From the NCBI RefSeq assembly GCF_900250075.1, contig NZ_LT977071.1, positions 310,001 through 374,000 on the forward strand: a stretch of DNA of 64,000 nucleotides, written 5' to 3'. The notes under the pieces were generated by a model, which was not told where the DNA came from, did not search any database, and worked only from the letters and a program-made list of their open reading frames with translations. Made by a program: the position numbers and the translations under genes. The stretch comes from Cupriavidus taiwanensis. GTDB lineage: Bacteria > Pseudomonadota > Gammaproteobacteria > Burkholderiales > Burkholderiaceae. Positions 7,851 to 16,065 of this stretch are shown here, piece by piece (within the stretch, counting starts at the first letter, position 1; the number at the start of each line of letters is the position of its first letter).

Positions 7851-10370
7851 ATGACGACCGTTAAGTTCGCGCCTCAGTGCCCTACTACGCCGTTTGATCT
7901 GTCGCCGCAAGAACGGTATCGCCAACACACCGGACTGGATCTCCGCCTCAACGCGCCCCTTCCGTGCGAAGAGGATTTGCACTTCGGCTTCTTCTTCGAC
8001 GGCACCCGCAACAATGCGGATAACGACCGCCCTAGACAGGCGCAGAGCAACATCGCGCGTCTTGCGGATCTTTTTGAAGTTAGTAGACGGCCCACTGAGC
8101 TCAAGAGATATCGCTTTGCAAGCTATGCGGCTGGTGTGGGAACGCCGTTCTACAAGGAAGTCGGGGACGTAGGCATCGGCATTCAGGCCGTCGCAGGCGC
8201 CGCTGCAGGCTGGGGCGGTGAGGCACGCATCAACTGGGCACTGCTGCAAATCCACAACCATCTGCATTTTCATTACCACCAAAGCAACTTGACGGAACGG
8301 CACGCAGACCGCGACCTCGTCAAGCAGATGAGCGCCGACCTGAACGCCCCCGAAATCCAGATCCCGAACCTCGGCAGCAGCGGCGATATCGAACGCGAAC
8401 TGAAGCGCAAGTACCGCGCCAAGGGAGAATTCGATCGCAAGTTGCGCTCAGGCGTAGGCCCCCTCGCCTCCCTGACTGCGGTAGCGCGCACCAACTGGCG
8501 GGAGGTCAATACCAAGGGCCGCCGGCGCGTGCTCGGCGAACGCAAGGCAGAACTGGCCAGGATTCTGGGCAACCTGCCCCGGGACCGCAAGCCGATCATC
8601 AAGCGCATTCGCCTGCATGTCTTCGGATTCTCGCGGGGCGCGGCGCAAGCGCGCGTGTTCTGCAACTGGCTGCGCGATGCGTGCGATGCCAATGGGGACA
8701 AGCTCAGCCTGTGCGGCATTCCAGTCCAAGTCGATTTCCTGGGACTGTTCGATACCGTTGCCTCCGCTGGCATTGCACAGAGCATGATGGAAACCATGGT
8801 TTCCGGCCATGGCGCGTGGGCGCAGAAGCGCTGGCTGCGCATCCCCGGCCCTGACCTGGTCAAGCGCTGTGTGCATCTGGTATCGAGCCATGAGGTCCGT
8901 GGATCCTTTCCGCTGGATAGCGCGCAAGGCGGCAACGTGGAGGAATTCGTCTATCCGGGTGTCCATTCCGACCTCGGCGGAGGCTATGAGCCCGGCGAAC
9001 AGGGCCGCGGCTGCCGCGCCAACGGGACACCTGACGACAGCGCGAAGCTGTCTCAGATTCCGCTCGCGCACATGTACCGGGAGGCCGTCATTGCCGGTGT
9101 GCCGCTGATGAGCCCGTCTAGCGCGCCAGGCGAGCTGCGAGACCAGTTCAAAGTCGACCCTGACCTCATCGCGGCTTTCAACGCCTATCGCAGCGCGACC
9201 GCTACCTCAGGCTCCCAGCCCGACACCACGGCGAACCTGATCCATCACCATTACGGCTACTTCCTGCGCTGGCGCCATCGCTGGCTTGGCAAGGTAGCAA
9301 CCATGCCCAGCGTCCAACGCGCACCACGGAACGACCGCACGGACCTGATCAACGCCGATGCCGAGCTGGCCGAGGAATTGAAGTGGGTCCGGCACCACGA
9401 CAGCTACGAGAACCTGGTGCCAAGCTGGGCCCGCGGCCATTACACCGGCTGGCTGATGGAAGGCGCGAAATGGGTTGCCGAAACCCATGCCTCGAATCTT
9501 GGCGCGGCAACGGCGGCAATGGCCGGCTCGGCCGTGCGCCCTGCCGTGCAGGCCGCGGTGCCCGAAGCACCCGGTGGTTCGATTGCCTGGATGCCGGCCG
9601 TCGGAGCCGTGCAGGGAGCCGCCATGTTCTACCAGGCCAAACGGGCCATCGGTATCAAGTTCGGCATGTGGAAGGACGTCAAGCGGGCCTGGGAGAACAC
9701 CGATGTTCCGCCGGCCGTTGACGTTTTCCTCTCGCGCTATGTCCACGACTCCCGCGCCTGGTTCAAGCCCATGGGCGACGACGACGATGTCTGGTACCGC
9801 AAGCAGCAGGACAAGCTCGATGCGGCCGCCGCAAGAGCTGCTGCACGCCAGGAAGCTGCGCCGGCCACGATCTCGCCCATGACGGCCAAGGTCGGCGTCC
9901 TGCCGCCACCACCATTGAGTGCCGAGGAAAGGGCGATGCTGGAGACACATGCGCGCCTGAAACGACAACGCGAAGCCAAGGGCCAGTCGGTCGACGAAGC
10001 CCTGAAGGACCCGGCCTACACGGACCAGCTGCCGCAACAGGCCAGTGGACGCGAGTTCTGGCAGATGTGGGGCTATCTGCGATGGCGCACCGTCTATGAC
10101 GACAAATACATGGACTATCGCGCCAGCTACCCCGCGCTGGCCAGCCTGGACGCCACGGCACTGAAAAGGCGGATGAAGGAGTTGGACCGAAAGCTCAAAC
10201 AGACGCTCGTCCGCTCAGAGTTGATTGGCAAGGCGCTCAGCGGTTACGCGAGCTCCGGATCGATACCGCAAGATCTCTATATCGAGAACGAGGGGTTGAT
10301 ACGCACCATGGCCGCCACCGAGACAGAGATGGCGGCGATTACGGCGTTCATGGAAGCGCAGACGGAATAA
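7851..10370 (+). CDS. Tle1-family type VI phospholipase effector (DUF2235)
   Basis: This 839-residue DUF2235 protein has the N-terminal FFFDGTRNN motif (residues 48-55). The lipase nucleophile elbow GFSRG is at 259-263 with Ser261, GLFDTVAS follows near 298-305, and GVHSDLGGGY at 370-379 is the conserved acidic/His region. A long C-terminal part (about 450-839) is rich in charged helices. Tle1 enzymes are phospholipases delivered by the T6SS into the periplasm of rivals, where they damage membranes. The upstream order vgrG, DUF4123 adaptor and lipoprotein is the classic loading and immunity set. It has no secretion signal, as expected. If vgrG is truly broken, delivery would need another VgrG. 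Confidence 0.88.
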   Translation: MTTVKFAPQCPTTPFDLSPQERYRQHTGLDLRLNAPLPCEEDLHFGFFFDGTRNNADNDRPRQAQSNIARLADLFEVSRRPTELKRYRFASYAAGVGTPFYKEVGDVGIGIQAVAGAAAGWGGEARINWALLQIHNHLHFHYHQSNLTERHADRDLVKQMSADLNAPEIQIPNLGSSGDIERELKRKYRAKGEFDRKLRSGVGPLASLTAVARTNWREVNTKGRRRVLGERKAELARILGNLPRDRKPIIKRIRLHVFGFSRGAAQARVFCNWLRDACDANGDKLSLCGIPVQVDFLGLFDTVASAGIAQSMMETMVSGHGAWAQKRWLRIPGPDLVKRCVHLVSSHEVRGSFPLDSAQGGNVEEFVYPGVHSDLGGGYEPGEQGRGCRANGTPDDSAKLSQIPLAHMYREAVIAGVPLMSPSSAPGELRDQFKVDPDLIAAFNAYRSATATSGSQPDTTANLIHHHYGYFLRWRHRWLGKVATMPSVQRAPRNDRTDLINADAELAEELKWVRHHDSYENLVPSWARGHYTGWLMEGAKWVAETHASNLGAATAAMAGSAVRPAVQAAVPEAPGGSIAWMPAVGAVQGAAMFYQAKRAIGIKFGMWKDVKRAWENTDVPPAVDVFLSRYVHDSRAWFKPMGDDDDVWYRKQQDKLDAAAARAAARQEAAPATISPMTAKVGVLPPPPLSAEERAMLETHARLKRQREAKGQSVDEALKDPAYTDQLPQQASGREFWQMWGYLRWRTVYDDKYMDYRASYPALASLDATALKRRMKELDRKLKQTLVRSELIGKALSGYASSGSIPQDLYIENEGLIRTMAATETEMAAITAFMEAQTE

Positions 10371-10412
10371 GCTTGACTGTTGTCGCTGACCGCAGTCAAA
10401 AATCGCTCGGGC

Positions 10413-10437
10413 AAAAAAAAGCGCCCGCAGGCGCTTT
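10413..10437 (-). terminator. Rho-independent terminator of the CsbD gene
   Basis: On the minus strand AAAGCGCC and GGCGCTTT pair around a 4-base loop and are followed by eight T residues. It sits 22 bases beyond the stop of the CsbD gene, and can also serve the converging tle1 transcript. Confidence 0.8.
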
Positions 10438-10458
10438 GCAAGACCGTTGTACGGCGTC

Positions 10459-10662
10459 TTACCACCGCACATCCCGTTCCCACGCCTTCATCTCTTCCTC
10501 GGCCTGTTCCTTGGTGTAGCCATAGCGCTCCTGGATGCGGCCGGCGAGCTGGTCGCGCTTGCCGTTGATCTGCGTGATGTCGTCGTCGGTCAGCTTGCCC
10601 CACTTCTCCTTGACCTTGCCCTTGGCTTGTTCCCACTTGCCTTCGATCTGATCCCAGTTCAT
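10459..10662 (-). CDS. CsbD-like small stress-response protein
   Basis: This 67-residue hydrophilic protein begins MNWDQIEGKWEQAKGKVKEKWGKLTDDD, the signature of CsbD/YjbJ proteins. The C-terminus is YGYTKEQAEEEMKAWERD. The family is abundant in stressed and stationary-phase cells, but its molecular role is not established. A ribosome binding site, AAGGAGAAAG, precedes the start. It is probably a single-gene unit, with a terminator at 10413 and the next minus-strand gene starting over 100 bases away. Confidence 0.88.
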   Translation of the reverse strand: MNWDQIEGKWEQAKGKVKEKWGKLTDDDITQINGKRDQLAGRIQERYGYTKEQAEEEMKAWERDVRW

Positions 10663-10764
10663 CGCTTTCTCCTTGATGTCATGGCAAGGGGGCGCGGCAG
10701 CGTCCCCTTGCGAGTGGTGCGGTGTACGACCCGCCCCCCGCGGGGCAGGCCGTGCTGAAGCGGC

Positions 10765-11373
10765 TTACTTGCCGTACTTGGCCTTCACGTCGGCCTGGCA
10801 CTTGTCCTTGGAATCGCCGGACAGTGCGTCGCAGCGTTCCTTGTCGGCCTTGTAGGCGGCGTCGGTGGTGTCCTTCTTCGCATCGGCGCGGGCTTCGGCC
10901 ACGTCGCTGCGCGACCCGGTCGCGGCGGCCTTGTCGACCTTGGCGGCGGTCAGGGCTTTCTCGTGTGCGGCCTTGGCGTCCTTCTTGCAGACGTCCTTGT
11001 CGTTGCCCTTCTTGTCGTCGCACATTTCCTTGGCGACGTCATAGTCGCGGTCGGCCTTGGTCTTCTCGGCCTTGGCCATGGACTTTTGCGTGCCGTCGCG
11101 GCGGGCCTCGGCCTGGGCCTTGGCAACATCGCGGTCGCGCTTGGCCTCGGCCTTGCAGACGTCCTTGGCGTTGTCCTTCATGCCGTCGCACTTGGCGGAG
11201 GCAGCCTTGTAGTCCGCGTCGGCCTGCTTCACCGCGGCGTCATAGTCGGCCCTTGCGCCGGTTGCAGCCGTTCCGGCCGTCGTTGCCGGTGCCGTCGTCT
11301 GCGCCAGGGCAAAGCCTGCCGGGGCGGCAACCATCATCGAACACACTGCTGCGGTCAGCCATTTCTTCATCAT
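10765..11373 (-). CDS. Exported protein with three paired-cysteine repeats, unknown function
   Basis: This protein of about 202 residues starts at the first of two ATGs (MMKKWLTAAV) behind GGAAAGGAG. An in-frame extension upstream lacks signal character. A signal peptide ends near FALAQ. The mature part is Ala/Lys/Asp rich and predicted helical. It holds three similar units with cysteines spaced C-x10-C: CDGMKDNAKDVC, CDDKKGNDKDVC and CDALSGDSKDKC. Each could close a disulfide in the periplasm. The family is unrecognised; similar Ala/Lys-rich proteins are sometimes labelled TolA-like without proof. It lies next to the CsbD gene and may be stress related, which is a guess from context. Confidence 0.7.
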   Translation of the reverse strand: MMKKWLTAAVCSMMVAAPAGFALAQTTAPATTAGTAATGARADYDAAVKQADADYKAASAKCDGMKDNAKDVCKAEAKRDRDVAKAQAEARRDGTQKSMAKAEKTKADRDYDVAKEMCDDKKGNDKDVCKKDAKAAHEKALTAAKVDKAAATGSRSDVAEARADAKKDTTDAAYKADKERCDALSGDSKDKCQADVKAKYGK

Positions 11374-11589
11374 GTCGAGCTCCTTTCCGGGTGATTGCGT
11401 AAGGGTACGCATGAGAGGCCGGCGGCTATGCTGCTGGCCATGCCGTATGTACAGAGTAGGCCCGGGGGGATGGGGTCAGCAGGCGTTCGGCTCCGAAAGG
11501 AACGTCAGACTATTCCGACATAGATTCGCGCGCTGCACATGCCTGGCGATATCGGCTTCGCCGGGCTTGTGGATTGCGCCTCGCCATGC

Positions 11590-11615
11590 AAAACGCCGCC
11601 CACTGCGGGGCGGCG
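11590..11615 (-). terminator. Terminator after the metal-efflux operon
   Basis: On the minus strand CGCCGCCC and GGGCGGCG (arms 8 bases, loop 6) are followed by TTTTGC. It lies about 70 bases past the stop of the RND pump gene. The rest of the 11374-11681 gap shows no gene. Confidence 0.6.
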
Positions 11616-11681
11616 CCGCGCATCGCCATGTCTGCGATGCCAGACAGGCTGCGCGAGGCCAGGCCTCGCGCGGCGCTGTCA

Positions 11682-14600
11682 TCAGCCTGAAATCGAAGGC
11701 GTGATCCGGTTCTCGTCGGGCGCCGCGCCCTCCTCGTCCGGCCAGTTCCGGCCCACCATCCATTCATAGAGCGTCGGCAGCACGATCAGCGTCAGCACGG
11801 TCGCGGTGATCAGGCCGCCGATGATGACGATGGCCAGCGGACGCTGCGTCTCCGAGCCGATGGCGCGCGAAACCGCCATCGGGAACAGGCCCAGCATGGC
11901 CAGCAGCGCGGTCATCAGCACCGTGCGCAGCCGGTCCATCGAGCCGGTCAGCACGGCCTGGCGCACCGGCATGCCCTCCTCGCGCAACTGGTTGAAGTAG
12001 GTCACCATCACCACGCCGTTGAGCACCGCCTGGCCGAACAGCGCGATAAAGCCGATCGCCGCCGACACCGACAGCGGGATGCCGGTCAGCAGCAGCGCAA
12101 ACACGCCGCCGATCAGCGCGAACGGGATATTCGAGATGATCAGCGTGGCGCTCTTGAACGACTTGAACGCATTGAACAGCAGCAGGAAGATCACCAGCAC
12201 CGACAGCGGCACCACGATCGACAGCCGCGCCATGGCGCGCTCCTGGTTCTCGAACTCGCCCGACCAGCTGATCTTGACGTCGTCGGCCCTGACATTCTTT
12301 GCCACCAGCTTCTGCATGTCCTTGACCACGCTGCCCATGTCGCGGTCGCGGATGAAGATGCCGATCGAGGTGGTGCGCTGGCCGTTCTCGCGACTGATGT
12401 TCATGGCGCCGGAGGCCGCGCGGAAGCTCACCAGCTGCGACAGCGGCACCTGCGCGCCGTCGGCGGTCTGCATGAAGATATTGGGCAGGTTCGGCAGCGC
12501 GCGCTCCGACGGCTTCAGCCGCACCGCCACGCTGAAGTGCTTCTCGCCCTCCCACAGCTCGGTCGCGGCCTTGCCGGCCAGCGCGGTTTCCATCAGGTCC
12601 TGCACGTCGGCCACGTTGATGCCGTAGCGCGCGGCCTGGGCGCGGTCGAATTCCAGCACGTACTGCGGCAGCTCGCCGTCGCGGTCGATAAAGGCGCGCA
12701 TCACGCCCTTGACCGACTGCACGTTGGCCAGGATCTGGTCGGCCACCTTCTTGTTCTGCTCGAGGCTGTCGCTCTGCACCTTGATCACGATCTGGCCCTT
12801 GATCTGCGAGATGCTCTCGAGGATGTTGTCGCGCACCGGCTGCGAGAAATTGGGCTCGATGCCGGGCAGCCGGCGCAGGTTGCGGTCGATCTCGCCGATG
12901 ATGGCGCGCTTGTCCAGGCCGGCGCGCCACTGCTTCTCGGGCTTGAGGTCGACCAGGATCTCGACGGTGTTGATCAGCTTGGGGTCGGTGCCGTCGTCGG
13001 GGCGGCCCACCTTGGAGATGGTGGTATTGACCTCCGGCGTCCGGCGGATCACGCTGCGCAGCAGCCGCGCCTGGTCGCGCGCCTCGTCGATCGAGACGGA
13101 AGCCGGCAGGTCGAAGCTGACCCACATCGAGCCCTCGTCCAGCTCGGGCAGGAATTCGCTGCCGAGGAACTTGCCCGCGCCCACGGTCACCACCAGCAGG
13201 CCCAAGGCCGCGCCCACCACCACCTTCTTGTGGTCCAGCGCCCAGGCCAGCATCGGTTCGTAGAGGCGCTTGCAGTGGCGCACCAGGAAGTTGTCGTCGT
13301 GCGCGATGTTCTTCCTGAGCAGCAGGTGGCACAGCAGCGGCACCAGCGTCAGCGACAGGATCAGCGAACCGATCAGCGCGCCCGTCACCGTGTACGCCAT
13401 CGGCGCGAAGATCTTGCCCTCGTGCCGCTGCAGCGTGAAGATCGGGATGTGCGCCGCGATGATGATGACCATCGAGAACACGGTCGGGCGGCCCACCTCG
13501 GTGGTGGCCTGCAGGATCGCATGCAGGCGCGCGCGGCTGTCCTGGATCTGCTGCGCCTTGAGCTCGCCCAGGCGCTTGAAGATGTTCTCGACCACGATCA
13601 CAGCGCCGTCGACGATGATGCCGAAGTCCATCGCGCCCAGCGACAGCAGGTTGGCCGGAATCCCGACCCAGGTCAGGCCGATGAAGGTGGACAGCAGCGC
13701 CAGCGGAATGATCAGCGCCACGATCGCCGCGGCGCGCACGTTGGCCAGGAACAGGTACAGCACTGCCATCACCAGCAGCGCACCCTCGACCAGGTTGCCG
13801 AACACCGTATGCAGGGTCTTGTCGATCAGCGTGGAGCGGTCGTAGTACGGCACGATCTTCACGCCCTTGGGCAGGATCTGGTCGTCCAGCAGGTCGATCT
13901 TCTGCTTCAGCGCCTCCAGCACCAGCGACGGGTTCTCGCCCTTGCGCATCACCACGATGCCCGAGACGATATCCTCTTCGTCGTCCTGCCCCATCAGGCC
14001 CTGCGGCGGCGCGCTGCCGACGCGCACCTCGGCGATGTCCTTGACCAGGATCGGGGTGCCGTTGTTCTCGGCCACCACCACGTTGGCGATATCGGCCGAG
14101 GTGCGGAAGCTGCCCAGCGAGCGCAGCAGGAACTGCTGCCGCCCGTGCGCGACCGCGCCGCCGCCGGCATTCGAGTTAGCGCGCTGCAGCGCGGTGAACA
14201 ACTGCGACAGCGAGATCTTGGCGTCGCGCATGCGCGCGAGGTTGGGGTTGACCTCATACTGCTTGATGGTGCCGCCGATGGTCACCAGGTCGGCCACGCC
14301 CGGCACCTGGCGCAGGTTTTTCTCGACCACCCAGTCCTGCAGCGTGCGCAGTTCCTGCGGCGTATAGCCCTTGCCGGTCAGGCGGAAGCGGTAGATCTCG
14401 CCGATCGCAGTGGACAGCGGCGCCAGGTCCGGATGAACGCCGTCGGGCAGGTCAACGCTGCGCAGGCGCTCCAGGATCTGCTGGCGCGCGGCCACGTCGG
14501 TCGCCTTGTCGTTGAAGGTCACCATCATGAACGACAGGCCGAACTGCGTGTGCGAGAACACCCGCACCGCGTTGGGCGTGCCGGCCAGCGCGGTCTCGAT

Positions 14601-14804
14601 CGGGATCGTGACCTGGCGCTCCACCTCTTCGGCGGCGCGGCCCGGGTACAGCGTGATGACGTTGACCTGGATGTCCGACACATCCGGGAAGGCTTCGATC
14701 GGCAGGTTCTTGAACGCGGCGATGCCGCCGCCGACGAAGAGGATCAGGCCCAGCCAGACAAAGAGCTTCTGGTGCAGGGCAAAGCTGACGATACGCGAAA
14801 TCAT
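11682..14804 (-). CDS. Heavy-metal efflux RND pump, CzcA family
   Basis: This inner-membrane proton/cation antiporter of about 1040 residues starts at MISRIVSFALHQKLFVWLG. The start is chosen because the first transmembrane helix follows directly and the sequence before it is not RND-like. The diagnostic fourth-helix motif DFGIIVDGAVIVVEN, near residue 400, has the DFG-x2-VDGAV pattern of divalent-cation (Zn, Co, Cd, Ni) pumps rather than the Cu/Ag type. Two large periplasmic loops and about 12 membrane segments match family length. It is the last gene of a czcCBA-like operon, 13 bases after the adaptor gene. Substrate metal is not settled. No metal-sensing regulator lies beside the operon. 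Confidence 0.9.
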   Translation of the reverse strand: MISRIVSFALHQKLFVWLGLILFVGGGIAAFKNLPIEAFPDVSDIQVNVITLYPGRAAEEVERQVTIPIETALAGTPNAVRVFSHTQFGLSFMMVTFNDKATDVAARQQILERLRSVDLPDGVHPDLAPLSTAIGEIYRFRLTGKGYTPQELRTLQDWVVEKNLRQVPGVADLVTIGGTIKQYEVNPNLARMRDAKISLSQLFTALQRANSNAGGGAVAHGRQQFLLRSLGSFRTSADIANVVVAENNGTPILVKDIAEVRVGSAPPQGLMGQDDEEDIVSGIVVMRKGENPSLVLEALKQKIDLLDDQILPKGVKIVPYYDRSTLIDKTLHTVFGNLVEGALLVMAVLYLFLANVRAAAIVALIIPLALLSTFIGLTWVGIPANLLSLGAMDFGIIVDGAVIVVENIFKRLGELKAQQIQDSRARLHAILQATTEVGRPTVFSMVIIIAAHIPIFTLQRHEGKIFAPMAYTVTGALIGSLILSLTLVPLLCHLLLRKNIAHDDNFLVRHCKRLYEPMLAWALDHKKVVVGAALGLLVVTVGAGKFLGSEFLPELDEGSMWVSFDLPASVSIDEARDQARLLRSVIRRTPEVNTTISKVGRPDDGTDPKLINTVEILVDLKPEKQWRAGLDKRAIIGEIDRNLRRLPGIEPNFSQPVRDNILESISQIKGQIVIKVQSDSLEQNKKVADQILANVQSVKGVMRAFIDRDGELPQYVLEFDRAQAARYGINVADVQDLMETALAGKAATELWEGEKHFSVAVRLKPSERALPNLPNIFMQTADGAQVPLSQLVSFRAASGAMNISRENGQRTTSIGIFIRDRDMGSVVKDMQKLVAKNVRADDVKISWSGEFENQERAMARLSIVVPLSVLVIFLLLFNAFKSFKSATLIISNIPFALIGGVFALLLTGIPLSVSAAIGFIALFGQAVLNGVVMVTYFNQLREEGMPVRQAVLTGSMDRLRTVLMTALLAMLGLFPMAVSRAIGSETQRPLAIVIIGGLITATVLTLIVLPTLYEWMVGRNWPDEEGAAPDENRITPSISG

Positions 14805-14817
14805 GTGGCGATCGTCC

Positions 14818-16041
14818 TCAACGTTTTTCCGCCGCGCGCACCGCGTTGACCGCGGTGGCATCGCGCAGGATGTCTTGCAGGTAGAGGTTGCCTTCGCTGA
14901 CCACGGTCTCGCCGTCCTTCACGCCCTCGAGCAGTTCGGTGGTGCCGGGCAGCGTCACGCCCACGCGCACCTGGCGGCGCTCGAAGGTGTTGGGCGCAGT
15001 GCGCACGAACACATAGTTGCGGTTGTCGGCCAGGAACACCGCCTTGGACGGCACCGCGATGCCCTTGAACGATGCCGCCGGCAGCCTGGCGGTGACGAAC
15101 ATCTCCGCCTTCAGGCGGCGTTCGGGATTGGGCACGTTCAGCCGCACCTTGATGCTGCGCGCGGTCGGATCGACATAGTCGGCAATCTTGACCACGGTGC
15201 CGGCAAAGGTCTCGCCGGGCCAGGCGGCGGTGGTCAGCTGCACGTCGACGCCGGGCCTGAACAGCTTCAGGTCGGACTCGCCAGCGTCGACCTGCGCCCA
15301 CAGCGTGGTCGGGTCCGTAACAAGGAACAGCGGCGCGGCGGGAGGCTGGTCGGGGCGCAGCTCCATGCCGAGGTTGATGTTGCGCTCGACCACCAGGCCG
15401 TCGATCGGACTGCGCAGCGCGAAGCGCTGGTTGACGCCATCCGGTCCGGCCGCGGCCGCGCCGTACTGGCTCAGCGCCGCACGGGTGCGCTGCAGGTCCG
15501 CCGCGGCCCGCGCGGCATCGGCCTGGGCCTGCTCCAGTTCTTTCTGCGCGATGATGCCGGCGCCATACAGCTCGCGCTGGCGCGCCAGCGCCTTGGCCGC
15601 GACCGCGCTGTCCGCGGCGGCCTTGCGCGCATCGGCCTGGGCCACGCCGAAATCCGGCGAGGTCAGCATTGCCAGCGGCTGGCCGGCCTTGACGGTGGCG
15701 CCGGGCTGCACCAGCACCTCGGTCACGCGCCCGGCAAACGGCGTCGCCACGCGCACGGTCTTGTCTTCGTTCCACACCAGCCGGCCGGGCAGGCTCAGCA
15801 TGCGCTCGCCGCCGGTGGTGGCGGCCTCGCCGGCGATGCCGGGCAGCGTCTTCACGCTGGCGGGGAACTGGATGGTGTTGCCGCTGACCCTGGGATCATC
15901 ATCGGCCTTGGGGGCTTCGGACTTGCCGCAAGCGGCCAGCGCGAGCGCGCACAACGACATCGCCAACAGGGCGGAAATGCGGGCCGGCAAGGCGGCGCTG
16001 GGGAATGACATGCGACGGGACATGCGTGACAGGAAAGACAT
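14818..16041 (-). CDS. Efflux RND periplasmic adaptor, CzcB-like
   Basis: This 407-residue membrane-fusion protein has a long N-terminal leader and lipobox LAAC, so it is probably a lipoprotein on the outer face of the inner membrane. Barrel-sandwich halves (GRVTEVLVQPGATVKAGQPLAML; LRSPIDGLVVERNINLGMEL) flank a coiled-coil hairpin (DARKAAADSAVAAKALARQRELYG...). Beta-barrel and membrane-proximal domains follow. It bridges the CzcA-type pump and the CzcC-type channel encoded on either side. The His-rich metal-binding N-terminus of classical CzcB is missing. The start codon is uncertain, as MSFPSAALPA further in is also possible. Confidence 0.88.
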   Translation of the reverse strand: MSFLSRMSRRMSFPSAALPARISALLAMSLCALALAACGKSEAPKADDDPRVSGNTIQFPASVKTLPGIAGEAATTGGERMLSLPGRLVWNEDKTVRVATPFAGRVTEVLVQPGATVKAGQPLAMLTSPDFGVAQADARKAAADSAVAAKALARQRELYGAGIIAQKELEQAQADAARAAADLQRTRAALSQYGAAAAGPDGVNQRFALRSPIDGLVVERNINLGMELRPDQPPAAPLFLVTDPTTLWAQVDAGESDLKLFRPGVDVQLTTAAWPGETFAGTVVKIADYVDPTARSIKVRLNVPNPERRLKAEMFVTARLPAASFKGIAVPSKAVFLADNRNYVFVRTAPNTFERRQVRVGVTLPGTTELLEGVKDGETVVSEGNLYLQDILRDATAVNAVRAAEKR

Positions 16042-16065
16042 GAAGGGGATCGCGGGAACGGCGGT

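Larger units (their letters stand above)
4860..7860 (+). repeat. Tandem duplication of adaptor 3' end, DUF3304 gene and tle1 5' end
   Basis: Three successive units share the order: 3' end of the DUF4123 gene, a conserved spacer ending GCGTAACGGATAACCA, a DUF3304 lipoprotein gene, then the 5' end of tle1. Units begin near 4860, 5795 and 7023. Only the first has the whole adaptor and only the last the whole tle1. Units two and three have the same junction, in which tle1 sequence (CACAACCACCTGCT) runs directly into adaptor sequence (GCCTTGGCA), so they descend from one recombination event. Period differs because the first tle1 fragment carries an internal deletion. Confidence 0.85.

Noticed and set aside
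12537..14849. 770-codon open frame opposite the CzcA-type pump
   Set aside because: Same cause: mirror of RND codons, composition rich in Gln, His, Val, Asp and Ala, no recognisable domain.
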